Positions 19,805 to 29,243 of a DNA stretch of 64,000 nucleotides are shown piece by piece. The DNA is taken from NCBI RefSeq assembly GCF_030680395.1, contig NZ_JAUXVR010000006.1, positions 62,001 to 126,000 of the forward strand, given 5' to 3'. Below the pieces are notes generated by a model. That model saw only the letters and a list, made by a program, of their open reading frames with translations, was not told the origin of the DNA and made no database searches. The translations under genes were made by a program, and so were the position numbers. The stretch is from Methylobacter sp. (GTDB taxonomy: Bacteria; Pseudomonadota; Gammaproteobacteria; Methylococcales; Methylomonadaceae). Each line of letters opens with the position of its first letter. Position 1 is the stretch's first letter.

Positions 19805-22483
19805 TTAAATTAGCCAGGGTGCTGTTACATCGGGGTTTATGCCGTATTTGGCAATAGCCACATCCACTTTGGCGGCATCGAACTGCCCCAAGTCTGCCAA
19901 GCTCTTTAGCGCTGCAATCGTGACATGGTAGCGGTCTACCTCAAAAAACCGGCGCAAATTTTCGCGCGTATCGGAACGGCCGAAACCATCGGTACCCAAC
20001 ACTGTATAAGGAGCGGAAATAAGACCGCGAATCTGTTCGGCAAAGGCGCGAGTATAATCGCTGGCGGCTATTACCGGACCTTGCGCATCGGCAAGACAGT
20101 GTGAGACATGCGATTTTTTAGGCGTTTCGGTGGGATGCAAACGATTCCAGCGCTCGCAGAATTGACCGTTTCTGGCCAGCTCGGTAAAGCTGGTGCAACT
20201 CCATAAATCGGCTTCCACGCCCCAGTCACTGCTCAGCAATTGGGCCGCTGCTTCGACTTCACGGAAAATCGTTCCTGAACCTAACAACTGGACGCGCGGC
20301 GCTTTCTTTTTAGCACCTTTCTTGAAGCTGTACATGCCTTTCAGTATGTCCAGCTCCACGCCTTTAGGCATCGCAGGATGGGCGTAGTTTTCGTTCATCA
20401 CCGTGATGTAATAGAAAACATCTTCCTGTTCGACATACATGCGCCGTAAACCGTCCTGAATAATCACCGCCAGTTCATAGGCATAAGTCGGATCATAGGA
20501 CACGCAGTTGGGTACGGTTGCCGACATCAAATGGCTGTGTCCGTCTTCATGTTGCAGACCTTCGCCGTTCAGCGTGGTTCTGCCCGCGGTGCCGCCCATT
20601 AAGAAGCCTCGGGTGCGTTGATCGGCGGCCGCCCAGATTAAATCGCCGACCCGCTGAAAACCGAACATCGAATAGTAAATAAAAAACGGAATCATCGGCA
20701 CGTTATGGGTTGAATACGAGGTACCCGCCGCAATCCAGTCGCACAAACCGCCCGCTTCGTTGATGCCTTCCTGCAATACCTGTCCGTGCTTGTCTTCCTT
20801 GTAGAACATCAACTGATCGGCATCTTGCGGGGTATACAACTGCCCAACCTGAGACCAGATGCCCAGTTGCCGGAACATGCCTTCCATACCGAATGTTCTG
20901 GATTCGTCGGGAACAATCGGTACGATGCGTTTACCGATATTATTGTCTTTAGTCAGAATGTTAAGCAGGCGTACAAAAGCCATGGTAGTGGAAGTTTCCC
21001 GACCTTCGCCGCTGGCTTCCAGTAACGGCTTGAAATCGCTCAATACCGGCACATCCAATGCATAAGATTTGGCCCTTCTGGCGGGCAAATGGCCGCCCAG
21101 TTCGCTACGGCGCTTCTTCATGTAAGCCAATTCTTTTGAGCCTTCAGGGAAGCTGAGGTAAGGCAGGTCATTCAGCTCTTCATCACTAACCGGCAACGCA
21201 TAACGGCTACGGAAGTTACTCAACGAACTGGGGCTCATTTTTTTCTGTTGATGAGAAATGTTCTGGGCTTCTCCAGAATCGCCCATGCCGTAACCTTTAA
21301 TAGTTTTAGCCAGAATGACGGTAGGTTGCCCTTGATGATTTACCGCCGCATGGAAAGCGGCAAATACTTTAACCGAATCATGTCCGCCGCGATTAAGTTC
21401 ATAGATGTCACGATCCGACCAGTCGGAAACCATGGCTTTTAATTCCGGGGTATTAAAGAAATGTTCACGCACATAAGCGCCGTTCTTAGCTTTAAACGTT
21501 TGATAATCGCCATCGACACAGGACATCATACGAGCCACCAGCAGCCCGTCTTTATCACGAGCCAACAATGCATCCCAACGCTGCCCCCAAACCAGCTTGA
21601 TCACATTCCAACCGGCTCCGCGAAATTCACTTTCCAGTTCCTGAATGATTTTGCCATTGCCGCGCACCGGTCCATCGAGACGTTGCAGATTGCAGTTGAT
21701 AACAAAAATAAGATTATCCAGCTTTTCCCGTCCGGCCATACCGATGGCGCCCAAAGATTCGGGCTCATCAGTTTCACCATCGCCAAGAAAGCTCCAGACT
21801 TTACGGTTTGAAGTATCGGCAAAACCGCGATCCTGTAAATAGCGCATAAAACGCGCCTGATAAATAGCCATAATCGGCCCAAGCCCCATAGAAACCGTCG
21901 GGAACTGCCAAAAATCCGGCATCAGCCAGGGATGAGGATAAGACGGCAAACCATTGCCGTTCACTTCCTGGCGAAAGTTATCCATCTGTTCCAGCGTCAA
22001 TCGTCCCAGCAAAAAAGCGCGGGCATAATCACCCGGCGTTAAGTGGCCTTGGGTATAAATCAGATCGCCGTCATGCTGATCGGAAGCCGCGCGCCAGAAA
22101 TGGTTATAACCCACATCATATAAAGTAGCCGCCGAAGCAAAACTGGCGATGTGCCCGCCGACGTTGGTGTGCTTATTCGCCCTTAACACCATCATCATCG
22201 CATTCCAGCGTACATAAGCGCGAATATTGTGTTCTATATCGATGTCACCGGGAAACTGCGCCTGTTGTTCAACGGGAATAGTATTGATATAGGCGGTATT
22301 GGCGCTGAAAGGGATGTCGAATCCCGCATGTCGGGTGACCTCAACCAACCGCTCAATCAGGAAGTGTACACGCTCGCTGCCGTCCTGTTCCAACACGGCT
22401 TGCAGCGCTTCAATCCACTCCCTGGTTTCTGCTGGATCGACGTCATTCTGTCCGGTGATTTTTGAGATTAAACTATTGGTCAT
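19805..22483 (-). CDS. aceE: Pyruvate dehydrogenase E1, homodimeric type
   Basis: This 892-residue thiamine-diphosphate enzyme decarboxylates pyruvate and transfers the acetyl unit to AceF lipoamide. The thiamine-binding motif runs from GDGETDEPES to VINCN. EDGHSHLMSATVPNC and GRSDTRENLRRFFEVDRYH are conserved E1 segments. It is the first gene of aceE-aceF-lpdA. The region upstream holds a degenerate copy of a MITE-like repeat. Confidence 0.97.
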   Translation of the reverse strand: MTNSLISKITGQNDVDPAETREWIEALQAVLEQDGSERVHFLIERLVEVTRHAGFDIPFSANTAYINTIPVEQQAQFPGDIDIEHNIRAYVRWNAMMMVLRANKHTNVGGHIASFASAATLYDVGYNHFWRAASDQHDGDLIYTQGHLTPGDYARAFLLGRLTLEQMDNFRQEVNGNGLPSYPHPWLMPDFWQFPTVSMGLGPIMAIYQARFMRYLQDRGFADTSNRKVWSFLGDGETDEPESLGAIGMAGREKLDNLIFVINCNLQRLDGPVRGNGKIIQELESEFRGAGWNVIKLVWGQRWDALLARDKDGLLVARMMSCVDGDYQTFKAKNGAYVREHFFNTPELKAMVSDWSDRDIYELNRGGHDSVKVFAAFHAAVNHQGQPTVILAKTIKGYGMGDSGEAQNISHQQKKMSPSSLSNFRSRYALPVSDEELNDLPYLSFPEGSKELAYMKKRRSELGGHLPARRAKSYALDVPVLSDFKPLLEASGEGRETSTTMAFVRLLNILTKDNNIGKRIVPIVPDESRTFGMEGMFRQLGIWSQVGQLYTPQDADQLMFYKEDKHGQVLQEGINEAGGLCDWIAAGTSYSTHNVPMIPFFIYYSMFGFQRVGDLIWAAADQRTRGFLMGGTAGRTTLNGEGLQHEDGHSHLMSATVPNCVSYDPTYAYELAVIIQDGLRRMYVEQEDVFYYITVMNENYAHPAMPKGVELDILKGMYSFKKGAKKKAPRVQLLGSGTIFREVEAAAQLLSSDWGVEADLWSCTSFTELARNGQFCERWNRLHPTETPKKSHVSHCLADAQGPVIAASDYTRAFAEQIRGLISAPYTVLGTDGFGRSDTRENLRRFFEVDRYHVTIAALKSLADLGQFDAAKVDVAIAKYGINPDVTAPWLI

Positions 22484-22913
22484 TGATTGATCCTGTTACG
22501 GCGGATATGCACAGATTAAAAATGTAGGTTGTACCCATAGGGCACAAGAGCGTAGCATCGGCAATTGCTTCATGTACCGCCTATGGGCGCTTTATCCTGC
22601 ATAACCCACATGGACGTGGGGAATGCAGGTATTGCAGGAGCAAATATATGTCCATGCAGTCGTAACCTGACATTTTACTGAAATAGTGAAAGCAAGGCCA
22701 GAAATGCTCTAATTATTGCGCATAGTATAAACAATGCCAGGGAGGCAATGCACCCGTTTTAGTCATCTTGCTGTTGAAAGCGGGATGACGAATTCGAGTT
22801 TTACTGATCGGATGTTTGTTTTTTTGCCGCTCGGCAGTTTATTATAGATAAAGCTGCCTCCAACCAGAGCAGACGGACTGTCATCCCCGATTCACTCACT
22901 TTACAGATAAAAT
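22484..22913. other. Divergent promoter region of aceE and uppP
   Basis: This 430 bp spacer lies between divergent aceE and uppP and must carry both promoters. It contains the degenerate MITE-like copy at 22558-22662. I see no gene, and no pdhR-type operator that I can defend. Confidence 0.5.
22558..22662 (+). repeat. MITE-like element, copy C (shortened)
   Basis: Begins TCGGCAATTGCTTCATG and ends TGTCCATGCAGTCG. The middle contains CCTGCATAACCCACA and GTGGGGAATGCAGG. It shares both ends and the central hairpin with copies at 44860-45006 (same orientation) and 55835-55980 (opposite orientation), but is about 40 bp shorter. It has no coding capacity. Confidence 0.65.
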
Positions 22914-23741
22914 ATGGATCTAATATTAACGCTTAAAACTATCATTCTTGGCATTGTTGAGGGCCTGACCGAATTTTTGCCGGTTTCCAGTACCGGGCAT
23001 TTGATCCTGGTTGGCGACTTGCTGAGTTTTAATGATGACAAGGGTAAGTTATTTGAAATTGTTATTCAGGTCGGCGCTATCATGGCAGTATGCTGGGAAT
23101 ACCGTACCAAAATCGCTACCGTTATCATGGGCCTGCCCAATCAGAAGTCGGCACAAAAATTCGCCTTTAACCTGATGATTGCCTTCATACCCTTAGCAAG
23201 CCTGGGCTTGCTGTTCGGCAAATACATCAAAGCCGTGTTATTCAAGCCTATTCCGGTGGCTCTTGCGTTTATCGTTGGCGCTTTCGTAATTATTTGGGCG
23301 GAAAAACGGGAACATAAAATCCGCATTCTTGAGGTCGAAGATTTAAGCCCGTTGGATGCGTTAAAACTGGGTATCGCACAAGCTTTCGCGTTGATTCCGG
23401 GAACTTCGCGTTCCGGCGCAACCATCATCGGCGGCTTGTTATTCGGGCTTTCGCGCAAGGCCGCAACTGAATTCTCTTTTTTTCTGGCGATTCCCACACT
23501 GATTGTCGCCAGTATTTATGATTTATATAAACACCGCGATTTATTAGACTTGGCAACCGATGCCCCCTATTTCGCCGCAGGACTGGTCGCCGCATTCATC
23601 AGCGCGCTGTTGGCAATCAAGGCGTTATTGCGTTATATCAGTCATCATGATTTCATTATTTTTGCATGGTACCGGATAGTCTTTGGCTTACTTGTTATTG
23701 CCACGTCATACAGCGGTCTGGTGCAATGGACAGTCGATTAA
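22914..23741 (+). CDS. uppP: Undecaprenyl-diphosphatase UppP/BacA
   Basis: This 275-residue integral membrane enzyme dephosphorylates undecaprenyl diphosphate so the lipid carrier can be reused for peptidoglycan and polysaccharide synthesis. Motifs are [20 protein letters not shown] (Glu-rich motif 1) and [13 protein letters not shown]. About eight membrane segments are visible. It is monocistronic and followed after about 100 bp by a strong bidirectional terminator. Confidence 0.95.
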   Translation: MDLILTLKTIILGIVEGLTEFLPVSSTGHLILVGDLLSFNDDKGKLFEIVIQVGAIMAVCWEYRTKIATVIMGLPNQKSAQKFAFNLMIAFIPLASLGLLFGKYIKAVLFKPIPVALAFIVGAFVIIWAEKREHKIRILEVEDLSPLDALKLGIAQAFALIPGTSRSGATIIGGLLFGLSRKAATEFSFFLAIPTLIVASIYDLYKHRDLLDLATDAPYFAAGLVAAFISALLAIKALLRYISHHDFIIFAWYRIVFGLLVIATSYSGLVQWTVD

Positions 23742-23842
23742 TATCGGCTATTTAAAAAAGGCATGACTTCTTACTAAGCCCGACTGGCGTATTCGACAAG
23801 CCGATTACAACTCAAACACTCCTTTGCCTTAGTCTGAACAAT

Positions 23843-23874
23843 AAAAAACCTTATATTTGCATATAAGGTTTTTT
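23843..23874. terminator. Bidirectional terminator after uppP
   Basis: A perfect 14 bp stem (AAAAAACCTTATAT and complement) with a TTGC loop gives a run of T on both strands. It terminates uppP rightward and hypA-side transcription leftward. It is probably also the original terminator of a former tRNA-Asn gene, because the same layout stands beside the intact tRNA-Asn at 31 kb. Confidence 0.88.
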
Positions 23875-23880
23875 ATTGAC

Positions 23881-23914
23881 TTGCTTCCCCGGACGGGTCC
23901 GAATGATTAACAGT
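23881..23914 (-). pseudogene. tRNA-Asn remnant
   Basis: The reverse complement gives ACTGTTAATCAT (anticodon loop with GTT) joined directly to TCGGACCCGTCCGGGG, the T arm and acceptor 3' side. About 12 bp between them and the whole 5' half of the tRNA are missing, and the CCA end reads GCA. It cannot fold as a tRNA. It is a decayed partial copy of the tRNA-Asn at 31033-31108. Confidence 0.7.
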
Positions 23915-24028
23915 AAAACGAATTGCCGCCGGTGGACTACAAGATGGCGTTAAGATCTGCGCCCGGAAAGATATTGACACCCCACATGGATCAATAAAAC
24001 CTGTAAGAGTGTTTCGTTTCGCACGAAA

Positions 24029-24370
24029 TCAGATAACAATTAAATCCTTAATCTTCATTTCTGAACCCTGAATGACTTTAACAAAAGGACTGCCGCAATA
24101 AACACAAGTATCGTATAACGTTTTCATTTCTGATTGCTGTTGGCATTGCTGACAAATCCCGAGCCCATTAAGTTCGGAAATAATCAACTCGGCATTTTCC
24201 GCCAACGAATCTTTCATGACGACATCAAAACAGAAACGTAATGCGTCCGGCTCAACATTGGAAAACCTGCCTATTTCCAAGGTTACTTTGGTTACCCTAC
24301 TGAATCGTTGGCTCAGTGCATTTTTTTCGAGAATTTCCCGCACACTCTCAAGTAGCGATAATTCATGCAT
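24029..24370 (-). CDS. hypA: Hydrogenase nickel-insertion protein HypA
   Basis: This 113-residue metallochaperone delivers Ni to the [NiFe] large subunit together with HypB. The N-terminal MHE (Ni ligand His2) is intact. The zinc ribbon has two CxxC pairs (CQQC and CVYC) near residues 73 and 90. It is the last gene of the hydrogenase block, 255 bp after the Rieske-GGDEF-EAL gene and in the same direction. hypB, C, D, E and F are not in the window and would have to be elsewhere for maturation. Confidence 0.9.
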   Translation of the reverse strand: MHELSLLESVREILEKNALSQRFSRVTKVTLEIGRFSNVEPDALRFCFDVVMKDSLAENAELIISELNGLGICQQCQQQSEMKTLYDTCVYCGSPFVKVIQGSEMKIKDLIVI

Positions 24371-24625
24371 GACTATCCCTGCCCGCCACTTTTCGAATTA
24401 TTATCCACATGAGTGGGACAAGGTTATTAATGGTGATTTTTTTCAAGGGTATTATTTCCCGTCCGGCCTGGTCGCGTTTTCCCGTCAACAGGAAAGTAAC
24501 CTCCCGCCCTTGCTTGTCAACAGCACGATAGGGATAAATCACAGTTTCACATCAGCCATTCAAAGCAAAGCAGCGAACCGGTTCCAGCCTTCTGCACTTA
24601 ATGCGCCAGAACTCCATTCTTTGAT

Positions 24626-27250
24626 TCATCCAACAACGCCATGATCAATCCAGCGCCTCTGAAATTCATCTGCAGGCACCGGCGGCGAGAGATAATATCC
24701 CTGAATCTCATCGCAACCGTAAGACTGTAATAGCGTCAACTGGGATTCGGTTTCTACGCCTTCGGCGACAACTTTCATATTCAAAACTTGCCCCAAGGAT
24801 ACGATGGTCTTGATAAATGCCGCCTCGTTCGAGGCGGGGTCATCGGTATAAGCCTGAACGAACGATTTGTCTATTTTAAGCGTCTGGATGGGTAATGTTT
24901 GCAAATAGGATAAAGATGAATAGCCGGTACCGAAGTCGTCCATCGCGACGTGGATACCGCGCGACCGGATTTGATGCAATCGTTCGGTCGCTTTTACGAT
25001 GTCGAGCATGACCAGACCTTCGGTCACTTCCAACTCAATCCATTCGGGCTTGGTGCCGGTTTCGGTCAGAATAAGGTCGAGAACAACAATAAAATCATCT
25101 GCCAGAAGTTGCAGCGGCGAGAGATTAATGGCGACTCTAAAATCTGCCAGTTGATTGACCCAGGCCTTGGCTTGCAAACACGCTGTCTTCAGTATCCATT
25201 TTCCTAACGGAATGATTAAAGCCGTTTCCTCGGCGATAGAGATGAAGCGGTCCGGAGGTATAATTCCGAAACCGGGGCGCTTCCAGCGGATCAGCGCTTC
25301 GGCACCGGTTATCCGGCTTAAATGGCTGTCGGCTTTGGGCTGGTAATAAAGCTGGAACTCTTCCTGTTCTATGGCCAATCGCAATGCGTTTTCCAGTGAT
25401 AGTCTCTGATGTGCCGCCTCGTTCATGCCAGCTTCATAGTACTGAAACAGGCCTCGGCCTTTTGCTTTGGAGGCATACATGGCAGTATCCGCATGCTTGG
25501 TCAGAGTATAGAAATCATTGCCGTCATCGGGAAAGATGGCGATACCGATGCTGACGCCAACGAAAACCGTGTGGTCTTTAATTTGCACCGGTTTTGTCAT
25601 GACATCAATCAGTTTTCGGGCAAGCTCGGTGGCATCGGTAATGCCGGTTAAACCGGGCAGGATGATGGTAAACTCGTCTCCGCCCATTCGGGCAACGGTG
25701 TCCGTTTTTCGTAAGCAGTTTTGAATACGCGTTGCGATGCTTTGCAATAAACAGTCGCCAGCCCAATGGCCGAGCGTATCGTTGACATTCTTGAAATGAT
25801 CCAGATCAAGAAAAAACAAGGCGAGACGGGTATTATTACGTTCTGCCAGACAGATTTCGTGCTCAAACCGATCCTTGAACAGAGACCGGTTGGGAAGACT
25901 GGTGAGTACATCGTAGTACGCCAGCTGTTTGAGTTCCCGTTCCGTTTGTTTCTGGTGGCTGATGTCCGTGGAGATCGCCACATAATGAGTTAACCGGCCC
26001 CGTTTGTCAGTGACGGCGTTGATGCTAAGCAACATCGGGCAGAATTCGCCATTTTTTCGGCGATCCCATATTTCCCCTTTCCAGCTCCCCTCATTTAACA
26101 GCGATTGCCATAGGTGTTTGTAAAACAGCTTATCGTGCAGTTTTGATTTCAATATCCGGGGGTTTCGGCCAAGCACTTCGGAACGCTCATAGCCGGTAAT
26201 TGCGCAGAAGGCTGCATTAACCTCCATGATGATGCCCTGCGGATCGGTGATAAAAATTGCCTCGGTACTATTTTCAAAAACTTTGGTACTCAGTTGCAGC
26301 TGAGTTTCCCTGTTTTTCAATTCGGTGACATTCAAGGCCGTCACAACTGCCCCTTCCAGTTTTCCCTGCTCCGAATGCAGCAAACTGCTCTTCAACCAAT
26401 AGATGGATTTTATGTTGTCCCTGTTTTTGCCCAAGAGCTCATGCTCCCCGGTATAATGTCCGTTAAGCCGGATGGTTTCCAGCAGCACGGATCGGATAGG
26501 CCAGGGCAAACCCGGCAATTGCGCCGCAAGATACTGTTGTTCGAGAGCCGTCAGCAAGTCGTCGATGCAGGTTCCCAGTAATTCAGCATCGGTAAGCTCA
26601 AGTTCGCGCTCCACCGCCGTATTCAGCTGGAGAATTCGGCCTTCCGTATCAATGACGATCAGGAGATCGTCAATAGTATCCATAACGCGGTCAACAAAAC
26701 GGCTAAAGGTCTGCTGCTGAAGCACCTTTTCTTTGAGCTTTATCTTTTGCTGTTCCGATTCGCTGAGCATGACATCCATACTTTGGGTGATGACGCGAAT
26801 TTTCTTTTCCTGTTTTTGATTGGCCAGTCGTAGCTTATCGATCTCATCCCGCAGTTGAAGCACTGTTTCGGAACCCTCGCTGCCGGAAATAATTTCAGGC
26901 CGATTCCCGGCTGCTCCAAACAGGTTGGTTTCATTGAGGGATACCAAAAATTGACCGTCGCGTTCTTTGACGTGGAATTCGGAACCTTTTAAATCGATGC
27001 GTCGACTGTGCGCCGGACAAACAAGGATATTTTCATTGAGCAGCGGACAATGCGTCAGATCGCAACCCTCATGAGGACAGAGAGCCGGGACAGCCTGAAA
27101 TTCACCCTGAATGTTAAAAATCAGAATATCGATAGCATGATGCTCGCCGGGTAAGCGTAAGCGGCCTTTCCAGCGCGGCGGAGTAGCCAAGTCGAAAAAT
27201 GTTACCGATTCGACGATGGCATCGCGAAGATTTTGACTTTGACCGATCAT
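24626..27250 (-). CDS. Rieske-PAS-PAS-GGDEF-EAL c-di-GMP enzyme of the hydrogenase operon
   Basis: This 874-residue cytosolic protein starts with a Rieske [2Fe-2S] domain (about 15-105). Its ligands C58-x-H60 and C78-x2-H81 are spaced by 17 residues, as in Rieske proteins. A coiled coil follows (about 128-180), then PAS 1 (about 187-310), PAS 2 (about 322-433), a GGDEF domain with intact GGDEF and an RKTD inhibitory I-site, and an EAL domain with AEALIRW, MDDFGTGYSSLSYL, LKIDKSFV and AEGVET. No membrane segment is seen. Both c-di-GMP synthesis and breakdown look possible; which dominates is unknown. Its start overlaps the maturation-protease stop (ATGA), coupling it to the hydrogenase subunits. 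The likely role, as inference, is to take electrons from the hydrogenase into the Rieske cluster and set c-di-GMP accordingly. Confidence 0.9.
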   Translation of the reverse strand: MIGQSQNLRDAIVESVTFFDLATPPRWKGRLRLPGEHHAIDILIFNIQGEFQAVPALCPHEGCDLTHCPLLNENILVCPAHSRRIDLKGSEFHVKERDGQFLVSLNETNLFGAAGNRPEIISGSEGSETVLQLRDEIDKLRLANQKQEKKIRVITQSMDVMLSESEQQKIKLKEKVLQQQTFSRFVDRVMDTIDDLLIVIDTEGRILQLNTAVERELELTDAELLGTCIDDLLTALEQQYLAAQLPGLPWPIRSVLLETIRLNGHYTGEHELLGKNRDNIKSIYWLKSSLLHSEQGKLEGAVVTALNVTELKNRETQLQLSTKVFENSTEAIFITDPQGIIMEVNAAFCAITGYERSEVLGRNPRILKSKLHDKLFYKHLWQSLLNEGSWKGEIWDRRKNGEFCPMLLSINAVTDKRGRLTHYVAISTDISHQKQTERELKQLAYYDVLTSLPNRSLFKDRFEHEICLAERNNTRLALFFLDLDHFKNVNDTLGHWAGDCLLQSIATRIQNCLRKTDTVARMGGDEFTIILPGLTGITDATELARKLIDVMTKPVQIKDHTVFVGVSIGIAIFPDDGNDFYTLTKHADTAMYASKAKGRGLFQYYEAGMNEAAHQRLSLENALRLAIEQEEFQLYYQPKADSHLSRITGAEALIRWKRPGFGIIPPDRFISIAEETALIIPLGKWILKTACLQAKAWVNQLADFRVAINLSPLQLLADDFIVVLDLILTETGTKPEWIELEVTEGLVMLDIVKATERLHQIRSRGIHVAMDDFGTGYSSLSYLQTLPIQTLKIDKSFVQAYTDDPASNEAAFIKTIVSLGQVLNMKVVAEGVETESQLTLLQSYGCDEIQGYYLSPPVPADEFQRRWIDHGVVG

Positions 27251-27699
27251 TCCGACAAAAGACCTCGTATCAATTGGACGGTTTTGGCTACAGCCTGTTC
27301 GGTTTTATCGGACAGGCCGGGAGAAAAGAGTTTGAGGGCGGCTATTTCGACACCCACGATCAGAATATCCGGTAGTGGTTCCCTGATGACTTTAAGTGCC
27401 TCCAGCAAATACGGAATTCCCAAGCCGTGGCCGGTGAGCTGCTCAGGCCTGTCGGCCAAGTCTTCCGGCCTTAGCAGGCAGACCTCGCCGACATTCCCGA
27501 AATTGGCCAAGGCATCGACCAAAATCGCCTGACTGCAATCCTCAAGAAATCGGAGTGCATTGAGTCCGGCGATGCCCGCATTGAACACTTCGACATCTTC
27601 CGGCCACGTCAACCGGCGAAGCTCTGCGTAAATGCGGGTCCCGAAGCCGTCATCCCCGTGCAGTTCATTACCAAAACAAACGATGTGGCGTGTACCCAT
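27247..27699 (-). CDS. [NiFe] hydrogenase maturation protease (peptidase M52)
   Basis: This 150-residue protein belongs to the HyaD/HybD/HoxW/HupD family, which clips the C-terminal peptide of the hydrogenase large subunit once nickel is in place. It starts MGTRHIVCFGNELHGDDGFG, with the family's GN-x-(L)-x-GDDGFG and acidic Ni-sensing residues. The gene is 3 bp after the large subunit and overlaps the next gene by 4 bp. Its presence agrees with the cleavable 12-residue tail on the large subunit. Confidence 0.93.
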   Translation of the reverse strand: MGTRHIVCFGNELHGDDGFGTRIYAELRRLTWPEDVEVFNAGIAGLNALRFLEDCSQAILVDALANFGNVGEVCLLRPEDLADRPEQLTGHGLGIPYLLEALKVIREPLPDILIVGVEIAALKLFSPGLSDKTEQAVAKTVQLIRGLLSE

Positions 27700-27702
27700 A
27701 GC

Positions 27703-29241
27703 TTAGGGCCATACGGTGATGCGTTTGCCGGTGTCGAGTAGATGCACGGTACAAACCAGACAGGGATCATGGGAGCGGATAATATGGCCGATTTCCACCG
27801 GGTCGTCCGGATCCTCGACAGTCAAGCCAATCAAACTGCTTTCCCAATGCCCGTGTCGGCCTTCGCTGTCTTTGGGCGATGCATTCCATGCGGTTGGCGT
27901 AACAACTTGATAGCGACTGATAACACCGTCGGTGATTTGCACCCAATGACCCAATGCGCCACGCGCCGCCGTTACCAGCCCAAAGCCTTCTCCATCGGGG
28001 ATTTCTTTCTCGTCGGGAGAGATCATATGCGGCTCGTTAGGCTGTGCGGCCAGTTCGTGCAGCGTTTCCCGCATTTTATGCAATAACCGGGCGGTGCGAT
28101 GTAAGCGCGCGAACTGGCGCAGCCAGGCATTGCCCCCCTCCGCCTGATATAACGAGCGGATCAGCGGCTCGCCGTCGATTAGCGCATCTGCCAGCGGGCC
28201 GGTTTGCACGACCTTGTTCTGATAGCGGGGCGCTTTGCACCAAGTATAGCGATCTGAATGGGGTTGGTAATCAGGGATGGTTTGTCCCTGAAACGGATGG
28301 CGTCCGCCCTGATATGGCTGGAACCATGAATAGCGTACATGCTCGGTGATTTCGGCTTGTTCGAAAGGCTCGATGTCGCCAGTATCGCCATTAAGGAAAC
28401 CAGCCCTGAACAAATGCTTGCGATGCGGAGGAAAAGTCCCGGCATCGTCCGGGTCGTCATAAGCGCCATAGCTGATCATATGCGGAGTGCCGAATCCTAC
28501 GTGTTGCAGGCCTATGTCGCGGCTCATCAGCGTAAACAGTCCGATGGCGCTGTCGGCATGAGCATCCTTCGCCGTCAGCCAGGTAAAGAATTCGTCGGCG
28601 GATTGCATCGCCAGCCAGGCATCCAGATCTGTTCCGATAATGGTCTGTTCAAACCATCGGGTCAACTTGTTGAGGATGGACAAGCTGTCGATAATATGAC
28701 GACTATTCGCAGGAGTAGTCACTCCGCCCGGCAACATATAAGACGAGTGCGGCCACTGGCCGCCAAACAGGGCGATAATTTCGACGACATGGCGTGAATG
28801 TTCAAGAGCGCCGCGATGAACCCAGCCCTTAAACGGCAGGAAAGCAGTCCGCGCTTTTTCATAAAACGGCCGATGAATATATTTGGAATGGCAAAAATCG
28901 GCAGTGAAAAACATAAAAGATTGCCGCAGATCGCTTTGCACCGTCTCGGCCATCAAACACAGATTGCGGATGCGAATGGCCGTTGGCGGCACGGGGATTT
29001 GCCCGATATGTTCCAGTGCAAGCACCGCGGCATTTAATTGCGCGGTGCCGCAAATCCCGCAGATACGAGGCGTGATCACCAGCGAGTCCTTGGGCTTACG
29101 GCTCACGAGGATTTGTTCGAACCCCCTATAGAGGGAGCCGATACAACGGGCATCGACGATTTTGTTGTCTTCCAGTTCCAATTGGAAATCGAGATCGCCC
29201 TCGACCCGGTTAAGGTCGATTTGAATGGTTCTTCTGGTCAT
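27703..29241 (-). CDS. [NiFe] hydrogenase large subunit, group-2-like
   Basis: This 512-residue protein carries the Ni-Fe active site. The N-terminal pair is C61 and C64 in PRICGICGTAQL, and the C-terminal pair C494 and C497 in HDPCLVCTVH. Twelve residues (LLDTGKRITVWP) follow His500, forming the peptide removed on maturation. The His usually found after the first CxxC motif in group 1 enzymes is Gln68 here, which I recall also from group 2 sensory and uptake enzymes. There is no export signal. It starts 2 bp after the small-subunit stop and is followed by its protease after 3 bp. H2 oxidation in the cytosol is inferred. Confidence 0.93.
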   Translation of the reverse strand: MTRRTIQIDLNRVEGDLDFQLELEDNKIVDARCIGSLYRGFEQILVSRKPKDSLVITPRICGICGTAQLNAAVLALEHIGQIPVPPTAIRIRNLCLMAETVQSDLRQSFMFFTADFCHSKYIHRPFYEKARTAFLPFKGWVHRGALEHSRHVVEIIALFGGQWPHSSYMLPGGVTTPANSRHIIDSLSILNKLTRWFEQTIIGTDLDAWLAMQSADEFFTWLTAKDAHADSAIGLFTLMSRDIGLQHVGFGTPHMISYGAYDDPDDAGTFPPHRKHLFRAGFLNGDTGDIEPFEQAEITEHVRYSWFQPYQGGRHPFQGQTIPDYQPHSDRYTWCKAPRYQNKVVQTGPLADALIDGEPLIRSLYQAEGGNAWLRQFARLHRTARLLHKMRETLHELAAQPNEPHMISPDEKEIPDGEGFGLVTAARGALGHWVQITDGVISRYQVVTPTAWNASPKDSEGRHGHWESSLIGLTVEDPDDPVEIGHIIRSHDPCLVCTVHLLDTGKRITVWP

Positions 29242-29243
29242 GG

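Larger units (their letters stand above)
23841..23914 (-). repeat. Left copy of the tRNA-Asn flank repeat
   Basis: This stretch aligns with 30991-31078. Both have a T-tailed hairpin, then ATT-ACTTG, CCCCGGACGGG, TCGA and ATGATTAACAGT. The left copy lacks about 12 bp of the T arm and variable region and has several substitutions. The two copies bracket the hydrogenase genes in the same orientation, as direct repeats. Confidence 0.7.

Noticed and set aside
18639-19808. Plus-strand open frame of 389 codons
   Set aside because: It lies antisense to aceF; Ser/Thr-rich shadow composition and no family resemblance.
24371-24625. Possible small gene between hypA and the Rieske-GGDEF-EAL gene
   Set aside because: The plus-strand frame crossing it also runs antisense into hypA and has no ribosome site; nothing recognisable in the translation.
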